Assembly (NCBI GenBank): GCA_030645355.1
Contig: JAUSNJ010000154.1
Location: 1 to 64,000, forward strand
DNA from: Rhodoferax sp.
GTDB lineage: Bacteria > Pseudomonadota > Gammaproteobacteria > Burkholderiales > Burkholderiaceae_C
Length of the DNA: 64,000 bases
Direction of reading: 5' to 3'
Under the pieces are notes generated by a model. The model was not told the DNA's origin, did no database searches, and worked only from the letters and a program-made list of their open reading frames with translations. The stretch's first letter is position 1, and every line of letters starts with the position of its first letter. Position numbers and translations under genes: made by a program. Below, one piece after another: positions 9,069 to 18,033 of this stretch.

Positions 9069-9716
9069 ATGCTCACTTTACACAGCTACTTTCGCAGTTC
9101 GGCATCCTACCGGGTGCGCATTGCACTCAACCTCAAGGGACTGCCCTACACCTACGCGCCGGTCCATCTGCTCAAGGATGGCGGCCAACAGCACACTGCG
9201 GACTACCAGCGCGTCAACCCCGCCGAACTGGTGCCCACGCTGGTGGACGACGGCCACTCCATCGGCCAGTCACTGGCCATCATGGAATACCTGGAAGAGA
9301 CCCACCCCGAGCCGCCGCTGATGCCGCGTGATGCGCTGGGCCGGGCCCGGGTGCGCGCATTGGCGCAATCGGTTGCCTGCGAAATCCATCCGCTGAACAA
9401 CCTGCGGGTGCTGCAATACCTGGACAACGATCTGAAAGTGGATGAAGCCACCAAGGCGACGTGGTACCGGCACTGGATCAGCGTGGGCTTCACGGCCATT
9501 GAAGCCTTGCTGGCCAACAACCCGTCCACCGGCACGTTCTGTCATGGCAACACACCCGGACTGGCCGACTGCTGTTTGATCCCGCAGATCGCCAACTCGC
9601 GGCGCTTTGATACGCCGCTGGATGCGTTCCCGACCATCCGGCGCATTGAGAAAGCCTGTCTGGCATTGGACGCATTTGCGAAGGCTGCCCCACAACTCCA
9701 ACCGGACGCTGTCTAG
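9069..9716 (+). CDS. maiA: Maleylacetoacetate isomerase (zeta-class GST)
   Basis: 215 residues from MLTLHSYFRSSASYRVRIAL, with the zeta-GST signature SSxSxRVRIAL (active-site Ser-Ser plus a Cys-less variant, SSAS) at residues 9-19, a thioredoxin-like N-domain and an all-helical C-domain ending in PTIRRI. It isomerises maleylacetoacetate to fumarylacetoacetate using glutathione, supplying the upstream fumarylacetoacetase. Last gene of the operon, 13 bp after fahA and directly ahead of a terminator. Confidence 0.94.
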   Translation: MLTLHSYFRSSASYRVRIALNLKGLPYTYAPVHLLKDGGQQHTADYQRVNPAELVPTLVDDGHSIGQSLAIMEYLEETHPEPPLMPRDALGRARVRALAQSVACEIHPLNNLRVLQYLDNDLKVDEATKATWYRHWISVGFTAIEALLANNPSTGTFCHGNTPGLADCCLIPQIANSRRFDTPLDAFPTIRRIEKACLALDAFAKAAPQLQPDAV

Positions 9717-9725
9717 CAGAAAGCA

Positions 9726-9756
9726 AAAAGGCTGATCGCAATGACCAGCCTTTTTG
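9726..9756. terminator. Bidirectional intrinsic terminator
   Basis: AAAAAGGCTG (9726-9735) pairs with CAGCCTTTTT (9747-9756), an 11-base loop. The flanking A and T runs allow termination of maiA from the left and of the haem lipoprotein gene from the right. Confidence 0.85.
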
Positions 9757-9792
9757 GCGCGCTCCGCTCAATGCCAGAGCGCGTGCTGCGTC

Positions 9793-10863
9793 TTACTTCT
9801 TGCCAAACACCAGGTACAGCGGATCGTCCGACGTAGCGTGGCGCACCTGTGCATTGTCAAAGGCTGAGAAACCAAACCCGTAGCGTGCGGCCATGTCAGA
9901 GAACTGCACGTCGAACTTGCTGCCGGTCACCAGTTTGCGGCTGAGCACTGCGGTATGCATGCCGTTGCCATAGCTGCTGGCCACCCGCACGTCGCCCCTA
10001 TCGGTGCCTGTCAACGGGTTGCTGATGATGGAGGCCACCTCATCGCCCGCCTTGAATTTGCTGTCATCAAAAGGCACTTCGTCGCCCTTTTTGATGTAGT
10101 AGGTGCCACCGGCATTGGCGGCCTTGGCGTCGCGGCCCATGAATGCCGGTTTTCCGTTTACCAGTGCGATATTGGTGTATTCACCACCCGCTGGCCCTGG
10201 GTCCCCCTTGCGCCCGGCATTGGGGGAGGTTTTCTTGTCATAGCGCGTGTCATCGGTGTACTGGTCGTCCAGGGCGCCCCATGGTCCTGTGCGCTGGCCC
10301 TTCATGTGCCACATATCCAGCAACTGACCGGGCAGATTGGTGTATTTGTTGCCGTAGGGCTTTTCCTGGCCCTCATGGCAAGCCATGGCGCAACCTTCCT
10401 TGGCAAAAGGTTTGGCAGTTGCCTCATTCACCGGCCACAGCATGGCCCATTTGTCTTCGTAGTAGACGTTGTCATCGCCACCCTTGTCAGCGGGGTCTTT
10501 CAACTTCTTCCAGGAGCCATCCGCCTGTTTCTGGTACGGACCACGACGGATTGAGTTGGTCGGGTCCTTGTACTGGACCAGCATGTACAGCATGTCCGCG
10601 GTGTAGGCCGCTTTCAAGGTCACAACGGTTTCGCCTTTCTCACCAGGCTTTGCACCAAAGTTTGCACCGCCGGTCAACTCTGCCGACAGGGGACTGGCCT
10701 TGGCCCACAGAGGATCGGCAGCACCGGCCTCCATATTGGGCGCGTTAGTCGTGTAGACGGCCACCAATGTATCGGGAGATGCCTTGTCCTGTACCGATTG
10801 GCAACCTGCCAGGGCCAGCAGGGCGGTCCCCATCACCACAGTAAACATTTTCGTTTTCATCAT
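9793..10863 (-). CDS. Lipoprotein with ethylbenzene-dehydrogenase-type haem domain
   Basis: 356 residues from MMKTKMFTVVMGTALLALAG; lipobox LALAGC marks a lipoprotein. AAGGAG precedes the ATG pair at 10863/10860; the longer frame lacks a ribosome site. The body resembles the EB_dh haem-binding family: YMLVQYKDPTNSIRRG, a DGSWKKLKD stretch, DKWAMLWPVN, LDMWHMKGQR. Near residue 157 is GCAMACHEGQ, a C-X3-CH motif rather than the usual C-X2-CH of haem c. An FNR-like box lies upstream. A role in periplasmic anaerobic electron transfer is inferred; no partner oxidoreductase is present here. Confidence 0.8.
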   Translation of the reverse strand: MMKTKMFTVVMGTALLALAGCQSVQDKASPDTLVAVYTTNAPNMEAGAADPLWAKASPLSAELTGGANFGAKPGEKGETVVTLKAAYTADMLYMLVQYKDPTNSIRRGPYQKQADGSWKKLKDPADKGGDDNVYYEDKWAMLWPVNEATAKPFAKEGCAMACHEGQEKPYGNKYTNLPGQLLDMWHMKGQRTGPWGALDDQYTDDTRYDKKTSPNAGRKGDPGPAGGEYTNIALVNGKPAFMGRDAKAANAGGTYYIKKGDEVPFDDSKFKAGDEVASIISNPLTGTDRGDVRVASSYGNGMHTAVLSRKLVTGSKFDVQFSDMAARYGFGFSAFDNAQVRHATSDDPLYLVFGKK

Positions 10864-10986
10864 CACGCTCCTTCGTTGAAAAACCGGTCGACTTCTTTGC
10901 GGAATTCGTGCGGTCTTGCACCTGTGTGCGTGGCCCCTGGGCAAAGAAGAATGTCTTCAATGTAGAACTGTCCGAAGGTTTACAGT

Positions 10987-11000
10987 TTGACTTGGATCAA
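10987..11000. promoter_or_regulatory. FNR/ANR-like box
   Basis: TTGACTTGGATCAA matches TTGAT-N4-ATCAA with one mismatch. It lies 124 bp ahead of the haem lipoprotein start on one strand and 41 bp ahead of the YhgE/Pip start on the other, so it could give oxygen-responsive control of either gene. It also argues against a TTG start at 10987 for the rightward gene, because the box would then be coding. Confidence 0.6.
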
Positions 11001-11040
11001 GTTCGCGCAAGATGCGGAATTCCGGCACAAAATACAGACC

Positions 11041-12972
11041 ATGCGTTTCTTTCTCCAGGTCGTTTTCATTGTCCGCAACGAAGCCGGCTATTTGCTTCGC
11101 TTCCCCAAGAAGATGTTCAGCGGTGCCCTGCTGGCATTTGTGCCCGCCATGTACTGCGTGCTCTACATCACCAGCGTGTGGGACCCGGAAACCAAGACCG
11201 ATGCCCTGCCAGTCGCCGTGGTCAACCTGGACGAAGGCGTGCAGTACATGGAACATGCGTTCAACGTGGGCTGGGAGATCACGACCCGGCTCGAAGACAG
11301 TGGACGCTTCGGATTTGTGATGTACAGCGATGAGCAAAAGGCCCGCGCCCTGGTGCGCCAGGGCAAACTGGCCTTTGCCGTGATCATTCCGCGCGACTTC
11401 AGCGCCAGCGCGGTGCCCGGGGCAGAGGCCGGTGCCGGAAAGGTTGTGGTCTACACGTCGCAAGGCAATAACTATGAAACGGCGGCCATTGCCAGGCACT
11501 TTGCCGAAAGACTTGGGCGCGAGATCAACGAAAGCCTGAACGAACGGCGATGGGTTCTGGTCCTCCACCAGGCAGCAGGCTCACGACGCAATGTAGAACA
11601 TCTGCACGACGCGGTGGACAAGTTGCGCGTCAATGCCCGCGAGCTCAGCTTGGGCTCGGCCCAAGCGACCACCGGAGTCCAATCCCTGGCGGGTGGTGCA
11701 CGCCGCCTGAACGATGGTGTAACCCAGATCACCACCGGCGCAAAGCAGCTGGGCGCAAGCCTGAGGGTGCTGGATGCCACCTGGCCCAGCAATGCCGACA
11801 TCAACACGCTGACCAACCGGGCAAGAGTACTGGAGAACGGACACGCGGAGCTGGATCGGGCGATGGACGAATTGCAGAGAAGTGCTGTGAGTCTGCGTGA
11901 GCGTGTGGCGCAGATGCGAGACGAGTCGAAAGACAGGCCTTTTGCCGCGGGCATCGAATTTGAGCAGTTGAGCAGGTTTACCGATGCATTGACCGAACTC
12001 GATGCTGACATCAGGGCCACCAACGCCACGCAGGATTTGCTGGCCCTGCGGGCAGCCCGGCTGAAAAACAGCGTCCATGCGATGGCTGGGAGCCTGCGGG
12101 CCATGGGCGGCGATGAGCGCACCGTGGTCACCAGGTTTCCCAAAGATGCGCAGCTCGATGAACTGGCCAAGGGCGCAAACGATGTGGCGGCAAACGCGAC
12201 CAGTCTGGTGGGTGCGACACACAGGAACAGGCAAAGTGTGGAGCGCCTCTCCACCGGCATTGAGCTGCTGGCCCGAGCGCTGCCGGACAAGGTCGACAGC
12301 CTGGGCGGTAGCGCCGAAGGTCTGGCAAATTCGGTTGCACCCGTGCTGGAAATCGATGCGCCGGTGGAAAACAGTGGCAGCGGATTTGCTTCCAACGTGG
12401 TTCCCGGAGCCCTATGGCTGGGAGCAGCGATGGCGGCCTTCCTGATCCACATTCGGGTACTGCCACGCCATGCACAATTCTTTTCCCGCCCCGCACAGGC
12501 TGTCGGCAAGGTTTTCTTGCCGGCCTGCGTCACGCTTCTGCAAGCGCTGATGGTGTGTGTAGTGGTGCTCTATGTCCTGAAAATCCGGGTCGTGCATCCC
12601 TGGGCATTTGCGGTGACGATTGCTGTTTCGTCGATCGCCTTCCTGCTCATCGTCTTTGCCCTGACCAAGGCGTTTGGCGATGCAGGCAAGGGCATCGCCA
12701 TGTTTCTTCTGGCGGTGCAGTTGTCTTCATCGGGGGGCATCCTGCCGGTGGAACTGAGTGGCGGCCTGTTTGCACAAATCAGCCCCTGGCTGCCGCTCAC
12801 CTGGGTTGTCGAAAGCATCAAGGCCAGTATGTTCGGTGCATTTGGCGGCGCCTGGGCGCCACCCTTGATGCGGGTCGCGCTGGCGGGGTGGGCTGGCTTC
12901 GCGCTGTTGTGTGTCCTGGGGCGTTGGCGCTTTGTCAAATCCACCGCGCACCGGAAAATTATGACTTTTTAG
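11041..12972 (+). CDS. YhgE/Pip-family (ABC-2-like) membrane protein
   Basis: 643 residues from MRFFLQVVFIVRNEAGYLLR. One N-terminal helix (about 25-45), a large extracytoplasmic domain of about 400 residues with many Ala/Leu heptad-like stretches (for example LSLGSAQATTGVQSLAGGAR, probably coiled coil), then five or six C-terminal helices (from about 450) ending in ALAGWAGFALLCVLG. This is the YhgE/Pip architecture, related to the ABC-2 permease superfamily; several members export proteins or act as phage receptors. No ATPase or secretion partner is adjacent. It is divergent from the haem lipoprotein and convergent with the DUF748 gene, only 4 bp away. Confidence 0.75.
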   Translation: MRFFLQVVFIVRNEAGYLLRFPKKMFSGALLAFVPAMYCVLYITSVWDPETKTDALPVAVVNLDEGVQYMEHAFNVGWEITTRLEDSGRFGFVMYSDEQKARALVRQGKLAFAVIIPRDFSASAVPGAEAGAGKVVVYTSQGNNYETAAIARHFAERLGREINESLNERRWVLVLHQAAGSRRNVEHLHDAVDKLRVNARELSLGSAQATTGVQSLAGGARRLNDGVTQITTGAKQLGASLRVLDATWPSNADINTLTNRARVLENGHAELDRAMDELQRSAVSLRERVAQMRDESKDRPFAAGIEFEQLSRFTDALTELDADIRATNATQDLLALRAARLKNSVHAMAGSLRAMGGDERTVVTRFPKDAQLDELAKGANDVAANATSLVGATHRNRQSVERLSTGIELLARALPDKVDSLGGSAEGLANSVAPVLEIDAPVENSGSGFASNVVPGALWLGAAMAAFLIHIRVLPRHAQFFSRPAQAVGKVFLPACVTLLQALMVCVVVLYVLKIRVVHPWAFAVTIAVSSIAFLLIVFALTKAFGDAGKGIAMFLLAVQLSSSGGILPVELSGGLFAQISPWLPLTWVVESIKASMFGAFGGAWAPPLMRVALAGWAGFALLCVLGRWRFVKSTAHRKIMTF

Positions 12973-12976
12973 CGCG

Positions 12977-15900
12977 TCAACGGCTGGTGACACTCAGTTC
13001 GGCGTGCGGCTTCCAGGGCGCATCCGCGGTGTCAGACAGGGCAGTCCTGGGGGCACCCAGAAACAAGCGCTCGGCGCCCACTTTGCGACTGGCCAGGTAG
13101 TCCTTCACGGCCACTCCGCGCTGCTGCGCCAGTGTGCGCATGGCGTCTTCGGTCACGGAAATGCTGGCCAGTAACAGTGACTCCATTTCGGCGGCGGGCA
13201 GGTCCTTGGCAAACCCCACCAGATTGCGGGGCTTGGCGATGTCGGCGCGGCGGTACACGTCCTTGAGCAGCACCGGATACTCGGCATCCGTCAACACACC
13301 CACGGCCGAGGCGTCCTGGCCGCCCACCGCTGCACGACGGCGCTTTTCGGCCAACACCAAGGCCTTGAGGCGTTCGCGCTTCAGCGCTTCGCGCTCGGCC
13401 TCCAGGTTGGCAGTTCCGACCACGGTGACGTGCAACACTGGCCGGTCTGCCAGGGCCTTGGCAATCTTGTCCAGGCCCTGTGCGACGTCTGGCGCGAGCA
13501 CGCTACTGCCCGGCGCGAAACTGACAGAACTGAGGTCTTCCCCCCCACTGCCGCCAAACGCATTGGCCAGCAAGCTGAAAGGCGCAGTCAGTGCTTTGGC
13601 AATAAGGTTGGTGATGACCTTCCACACCACCGCCCCGATGCTGAACTGCGGATCGTTCAACGAGCCGCTGACGGGCAGGTTGATATCGATCACGCCATTG
13701 CGGTCGGCCAGCAGGGCCACGGCCAGCTTGACCGGCAGGCTGTTGGGGGCGCCCTCCACCTTGTCGCCAAAGCTCAGCTGGTTGAGCACCAGCTGGTTGG
13801 TGGCGGTCAGTTGGCCATCGGGCTGCACGCTGTACCTGACGTCCATGCTCAACTTGCCGCGTTCAATGCCATAGCCGGCGTATTTGATGGAATAGGCGGT
13901 GAGGGGCGGAAGGTCCAAATCGCGCACCCGGCCCTGAATGTCCAGCGCCAGGGGCTTGGCCAGCGGATTGATCTTGCCGGTGATCTCCAGCGAGGCCGTG
14001 CCTTCGGCCCGGCCGCGCAGTTCCAGGTCAGCCAGTTGCACGCTACCGTCCAGTGCCTGCGAGGAAAACGCGCTGAGCTTGCCGTTGAGTTCGCTCAGGT
14101 CGGCCGAGAAATTGGGCCGGATAAAACGGTCCGAGAACAGCACTTTGCCGTTGACCAGGGCGATGGGGCCCATCGCGACCACGGCGGCCGGTGCAGCCTG
14201 CGCACTGGCTGCGGCCGGTGCCGATGCGGGCGCGGCAGGTGCGCCGGCCGGCGTGGCCTTCACCAGGTCTTGCAGATTGACGCGCCCGCTGGCGTTGACG
14301 ATGACGCGGGCATAGAAGTCCGACAACGTGGCCTCGCGCACCTGCGCGCGGGTGGCGCTGCCGGGTGCCATGTTCAGGCTGATGCCGGGCAGGTTGAGGG
14401 ACTTCCAGCTCAATAGTTCCTCGGCCACGCCCAGGGTTTCGGACTCGACCGGGGCACTTCCCGCCTCCCCGGCAGCAGCCGTGCCTGCGACGCTGTTGGC
14501 CCGAAAGTCTTCCAGCGACGCGTCGCCCTGCAGTTGCACCTGGGCACCGTCGGCGCCAGCGGCGTAGCGCAGTTGCCCCTTGTAGCTGGCGTCGGCGCGC
14601 AGGATGGCGATGTTGAGCTGATCGGCAAAGTACGGCGTGACACCATGCACCGGCAGGTCGATTGCCTCGACACTGCCCTGCAGCGCCAGCGGCGCCCACA
14701 TCACCGTGCCGCGGTAGTTCAGCTTTCCGGGCTCCGCGCGGCCGGACTTGAGCCGGGCCGTGAGCGTCAGCGGTGCGGGCTTGGCACCATCCAGCGTGGC
14801 GCCTTTGAGCTGCAACTGCAGGGCCGACACTTCCAGCCGCGCCGGTCGGGCAAAACTGCGGTCGTCGAGCTTGACCGCGCCATCGGCAATGGCCAACTCA
14901 CCCAGCGCCACTTGCCAGGGAGCCTGGGGTTTGGCAACAGCCTCTGCCTTCAGAGGTGCATCGTCCCCAGTGGATTGCGTGGCAGGTTGCTGTGCTGCGA
15001 GAGTCGCAGTTTTCATCCAGCGCTGAAACATCCACTGACCCTGTGCATCGCGGTGCACCGTGGCGCTGGGTGCGCGCAGTGCCAGCTTGCCCACGCTGCC
15101 GGTCCGGGCCACCAGGTCCAGCTGGGCATCGGTCACTTCCAGCAGTTTGAAACCGGGCATCTCGTTGGCGGCACGCTCGGCATTGCTGGCGGCGGCGGCC
15201 ACAGCGGCGGTCCACTCTTTGGGTCCTTTCAGCGCAAAGTCGCGCACTGCCAGGCGGGGCACCGCCACTTGCAGTGCGTCACCCTGCATGCGCAGGTCCA
15301 GCTCGGCATCCAGCACACCGGCCACACCGGGCTGCAAAAACTGCGCAACATAGGGCGCGGCCAGCCCCAGATCCAGGTCGCCAATCGACGCGTGTACGGC
15401 GGTGCTGGACTCGGCACCCTCGCCCTTGGCGCTCAGGCGTGCGGGCTTGCCCCGCACCGGCATTTCGGCCGAGGCTTCAAAGGTATAGGGCGTGGCCGTC
15501 AGGGGCCAATGCAGGGACTGCGCCTGCAACTCCACCTGCGCCAGCACCAAGCGGCCCTGGGGCTGCAGGCTGTCGTCCGTCCACGACAGGCCCCCACGGT
15601 GCACCACCAGGCGCTCCAGCGCCAGGGTCCAGGGCTTGGTTGGTGCCAAAGTCTTTGTGGATTTCTGGCCGCTAGCCCTCGTAGATGCTGATGGTATAGC
15701 TATATTTTTAGTAGCAACCCGCTCTGACCTGGATTTTTCGAAATCGAGATTGAGGTGCCCCGCACGGTTGCGTGTGGCCTGCAGTCTGGGTGCGGTGATC
15801 TCCAGCGACGCCAGATGGACGGCCTGCTCCAGCGGGCGCACGTCGGCCAGTTCGGCGGCGATGACTTCCACGCCCAATAGCGGTTGGCCCGACGCATCGG

Positions 15901-16756
15901 CCAGCGCCAGGCCCGACACCTTGACCGTGCCTTTGAGCGTGAGCTTGGACTGTGCCGCCTGCTCAAAGCCCAGACGCACGTCGGCATCCACCACGGCGCT
16001 TTGCAGGCGCACCGGCAAGCTGGCAGGCAGGTAGGGCAAATAGGGCGCCAGGTCCAGCTGCGCAATCTTGATCGTGGCATCGCCCTTGCGGGTTTGCGCA
16101 AAGGGTGCGCCCTCGGTTGCAGTGTCGAAATGGCTGCCATTGAGATCAAACGCCAGGCGGGGCTGCACCTTGACATCGCGCTTGGATTCCAGCGTGCTCA
16201 AAAACGGCACGGCCAAGTGCAGCGCGCGCAGCGTGTGGTGGCGTTCGCCGGTGGGCAGGCGGTCCATGAAATCCACAGAACCGCCGTTGATGGTGAGGTT
16301 GTACAGGGCAAAAGGCAGCGGTGCTGACGGCGCAGCAGATGCGTTGGCCTGGCTCAGCGTTTCCAGAATGTCGTCGATGTCGTAGTGGCCATCACCCAGG
16401 TGGGCCAGGTGCAGTGTGGGCGTATCCACCGTGATGGCATCCACCACGGGGGCCAGGCGCAGCACGGACTCCAGTTCAGCATCCAGGTACAGACGAACAA
16501 TGGAAAGCTGCTTGCCGCGCCCGTCGGCAGTGGCAATGGCCAGCTCGTGCACAGTGAGTTCGAGTGACCAGGGGTGAAAGTCCACCGCGCCAATGGTCAG
16601 CGTCCGGCCCAGCGCGGTACTGCCCTTCTCTTCGATCATCCGCTTGGCCATTGGTGGCACTGCCAGCCAGGCCAACAACCAGACCACCAACAGACTTCCC
16701 AGAAACCAGCGGCCACGGCGCTGCCATTGGGGGGATACGGAAAAGGGAACCTGCAT
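12977..16756 (-). CDS. Giant DUF748/AsmA-like envelope protein
   Basis: 1259 residues from ATG at 16756 (MQVPFSVSPQWQRRG); an in-frame GTG lies six bases upstream. A single membrane helix (about 13-33) anchors a long periplasmic body typical of DUF748/AsmA-like proteins, which are linked to lipid transport and outer-membrane biogenesis. Ala/Pro/Ser-rich linkers occur near residue 860. An OmpA-like segment (VSFAPGSSVLAPDVAQGLDK) is near residue 1085 before a charged helix. A copy of the dispersed repeat lies in frame around residue 350, adding the peptide KNIAIPSASTRASGQ. It is the last gene of a leftward block starting with the MFS gene. Confidence 0.88.
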   Translation of the reverse strand: MQVPFSVSPQWQRRGRWFLGSLLVVWLLAWLAVPPMAKRMIEEKGSTALGRTLTIGAVDFHPWSLELTVHELAIATADGRGKQLSIVRLYLDAELESVLRLAPVVDAITVDTPTLHLAHLGDGHYDIDDILETLSQANASAAPSAPLPFALYNLTINGGSVDFMDRLPTGERHHTLRALHLAVPFLSTLESKRDVKVQPRLAFDLNGSHFDTATEGAPFAQTRKGDATIKIAQLDLAPYLPYLPASLPVRLQSAVVDADVRLGFEQAAQSKLTLKGTVKVSGLALADASGQPLLGVEVIAAELADVRPLEQAVHLASLEITAPRLQATRNRAGHLNLDFEKSRSERVATKNIAIPSASTRASGQKSTKTLAPTKPWTLALERLVVHRGGLSWTDDSLQPQGRLVLAQVELQAQSLHWPLTATPYTFEASAEMPVRGKPARLSAKGEGAESSTAVHASIGDLDLGLAAPYVAQFLQPGVAGVLDAELDLRMQGDALQVAVPRLAVRDFALKGPKEWTAAVAAAASNAERAANEMPGFKLLEVTDAQLDLVARTGSVGKLALRAPSATVHRDAQGQWMFQRWMKTATLAAQQPATQSTGDDAPLKAEAVAKPQAPWQVALGELAIADGAVKLDDRSFARPARLEVSALQLQLKGATLDGAKPAPLTLTARLKSGRAEPGKLNYRGTVMWAPLALQGSVEAIDLPVHGVTPYFADQLNIAILRADASYKGQLRYAAGADGAQVQLQGDASLEDFRANSVAGTAAAGEAGSAPVESETLGVAEELLSWKSLNLPGISLNMAPGSATRAQVREATLSDFYARVIVNASGRVNLQDLVKATPAGAPAAPASAPAAASAQAAPAAVVAMGPIALVNGKVLFSDRFIRPNFSADLSELNGKLSAFSSQALDGSVQLADLELRGRAEGTASLEITGKINPLAKPLALDIQGRVRDLDLPPLTAYSIKYAGYGIERGKLSMDVRYSVQPDGQLTATNQLVLNQLSFGDKVEGAPNSLPVKLAVALLADRNGVIDINLPVSGSLNDPQFSIGAVVWKVITNLIAKALTAPFSLLANAFGGSGGEDLSSVSFAPGSSVLAPDVAQGLDKIAKALADRPVLHVTVVGTANLEAEREALKRERLKALVLAEKRRRAAVGGQDASAVGVLTDAEYPVLLKDVYRRADIAKPRNLVGFAKDLPAAEMESLLLASISVTEDAMRTLAQQRGVAVKDYLASRKVGAERLFLGAPRTALSDTADAPWKPHAELSVTSR
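15668..15718 (-). repeat. Dispersed repeat copy A (inside DUF748 gene, sense)
   Basis: On the minus strand: GGTTGCTACTAAAAATATAG, then CTATACCATCAGCATCTACG, then AGGGCTAGCGGCC. It shares the TGCTA...TAGC half and ACGAGGGCTAGCGGCC half with the other copies. It is a multiple of codons here and is read through without a stop. Confidence 0.8.
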
Positions 16757-16797
16757 CAACACGCTTTCAAAAATGGGGGCAGTCTGGCTGGCCGATT

Positions 16798-17358
16798 TTA
16801 GTGGTGATGACCTAGCGGTGATGGGCCAGATGAGGCTTGCGCCACGGGCAAGCGCCCCAACAAATCGACATACGCGGTACCCACCAGTTGTGACTTTTGC
16901 ACACCCAGTCTCGCCATGATTTCGTAGGCTTCCTGTTCACCCGCCTCAAACGCTTCGTCATCAGCCATCATGACTTCCAGCTCCAGGTAGTCACCCAGTC
17001 CCTCAACGCTATCCAGATGAATGCGCGTTCTCCCGAAGGTGAACAGCGTGCGGTGCTTCTTGACGCGCCCCGACTGGCCGTACGCCAGGGACAGCGTGTC
17101 ACGCAAGGCGTCTGGTGCGTGGGTTGTTACGGTGGAGTAGAAACTCTCACTGGGGCCTTGCGCGTTCGTCCGCTGATAGAAAATCAGTACGCCTGTCCCA
17201 TCCACGAAAGCACGCAACTTGAGTCGTCCGGCGTCGCATCGAAAGAAGGTGTCATCCTGCAGAATTTCTACCGGGTCATCGCCGGTGATGGCCGTTACCA
17301 CAATTTTCAGTTTTTGCACGCTCTCGATGCGGGCTTTGATTTCAACATTTCTTGGCAT
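16798..17358 (-). CDS. CYTH domain protein (class IV adenylate cyclase / triphosphatase-like)
   Basis: 186 residues. The N-terminus, MPRNVEIKARI, resembles the CYTH signature ExExK, with the first Glu replaced by Asn (NxExK). Charged beta-strand motifs follow: RLKLRAFVDGTG, VKKHRTLFTFGRTRIHLDSV and DYLELEV, as in the triphosphate tunnel of class IV adenylate cyclases and thiamine triphosphatases. The substrate cannot be decided from sequence. The C-terminus ends in a Gly/Pro/His tail (SPLGHHH). It lies 8 bp after the ABC ATPase gene, same strand. Confidence 0.82.
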   Translation of the reverse strand: MPRNVEIKARIESVQKLKIVVTAITGDDPVEILQDDTFFRCDAGRLKLRAFVDGTGVLIFYQRTNAQGPSESFYSTVTTHAPDALRDTLSLAYGQSGRVKKHRTLFTFGRTRIHLDSVEGLGDYLELEVMMADDEAFEAGEQEAYEIMARLGVQKSQLVGTAYVDLLGRLPVAQASSGPSPLGHHH

Positions 17359-17366
17359 GTGCGCTG

Positions 17367-18008
17367 TCAGCCCCCCAGCGCAACCGTTGCCGCCAAGGCC
17401 ACACCACGCGGCGCCACATAGTCGGCCACAACCCAGGCCCGGCTGGGGTGCGAAGCCGCTTCTTGCAGCACGTCCAGCACCAGTGCAATCGACGTCTTGT
17501 CCAAGGCGGCAAAAGGCTCGTCCAATAGCGTGACCGCGGCACCGCTGGCAAATGCGGCGGCCAGGAAGACCTTGCGCTTGGTACCGGTGGAGAGCATGTA
17601 CAGGGACTTGCCGCTATGCGCTGTCAGCGCGAATTCATCGACCAGGTCCGCCAGCAACGCTTCGGCAAACGCCGGGTACTGCCGGCGCACGGCGTCCCAA
17701 TAGGTTTGGGGGGTAAGCGCATCAAAGGACGTCGTTCGCGGGTCCACCCAGAACAGCTGGCTGCGGTAGGCCTGGGCCTGCCCGGCAAGTGTGACGCCGT
17801 TGACCTGCAGCGCGCCTTTGCGGGCTGGCAACTCGGCTGCCAGCAGCCGCAGCAGTGTGGTCTTGCCCGTGCTCTCGTCGCCACCAACCCAGATCACACC
17901 AGGCGGAATTTCGACTGAAAAGTCCTTGAAAAGGTCCACGCCGGCAAAGCCAAAGCTCAACCGGACCACACGCAATACGGCGGGCCGGGTGGGGTCGGGA
18001 TTGCTCAT
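17367..18008 (-). CDS. ABC-type ATPase, no adjacent permease
   Basis: 213 residues from MSNPDPTRPAVLRVVRLSF. Walker A is GGDESTGKTTLLRL (DEST in place of the common xxGSG), the signature region is LSTGTKRKV and Walker B is VTLLDEPFAALD. It is smaller than usual and lacks a nearby membrane or substrate-binding subunit, so it may supply energy to a distant permease or act in a non-transport role. It sits between ProQ-like and CYTH genes in one leftward block. Confidence 0.85.
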   Translation of the reverse strand: MSNPDPTRPAVLRVVRLSFGFAGVDLFKDFSVEIPPGVIWVGGDESTGKTTLLRLLAAELPARKGALQVNGVTLAGQAQAYRSQLFWVDPRTTSFDALTPQTYWDAVRRQYPAFAEALLADLVDEFALTAHSGKSLYMLSTGTKRKVFLAAAFASGAAVTLLDEPFAALDKTSIALVLDVLQEAASHPSRAWVVADYVAPRGVALAATVALGG

Positions 18009-18033
18009 GCCCGGGGGAGTGCCGTGGAGTGCT

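Noticed and set aside
10987-11040. Upstream TTG start extending the YhgE/Pip protein
   Set aside because: The extension overlaps the FNR-like box and lacks a ribosome site; homology-like sequence starts at the ATG at 11041.
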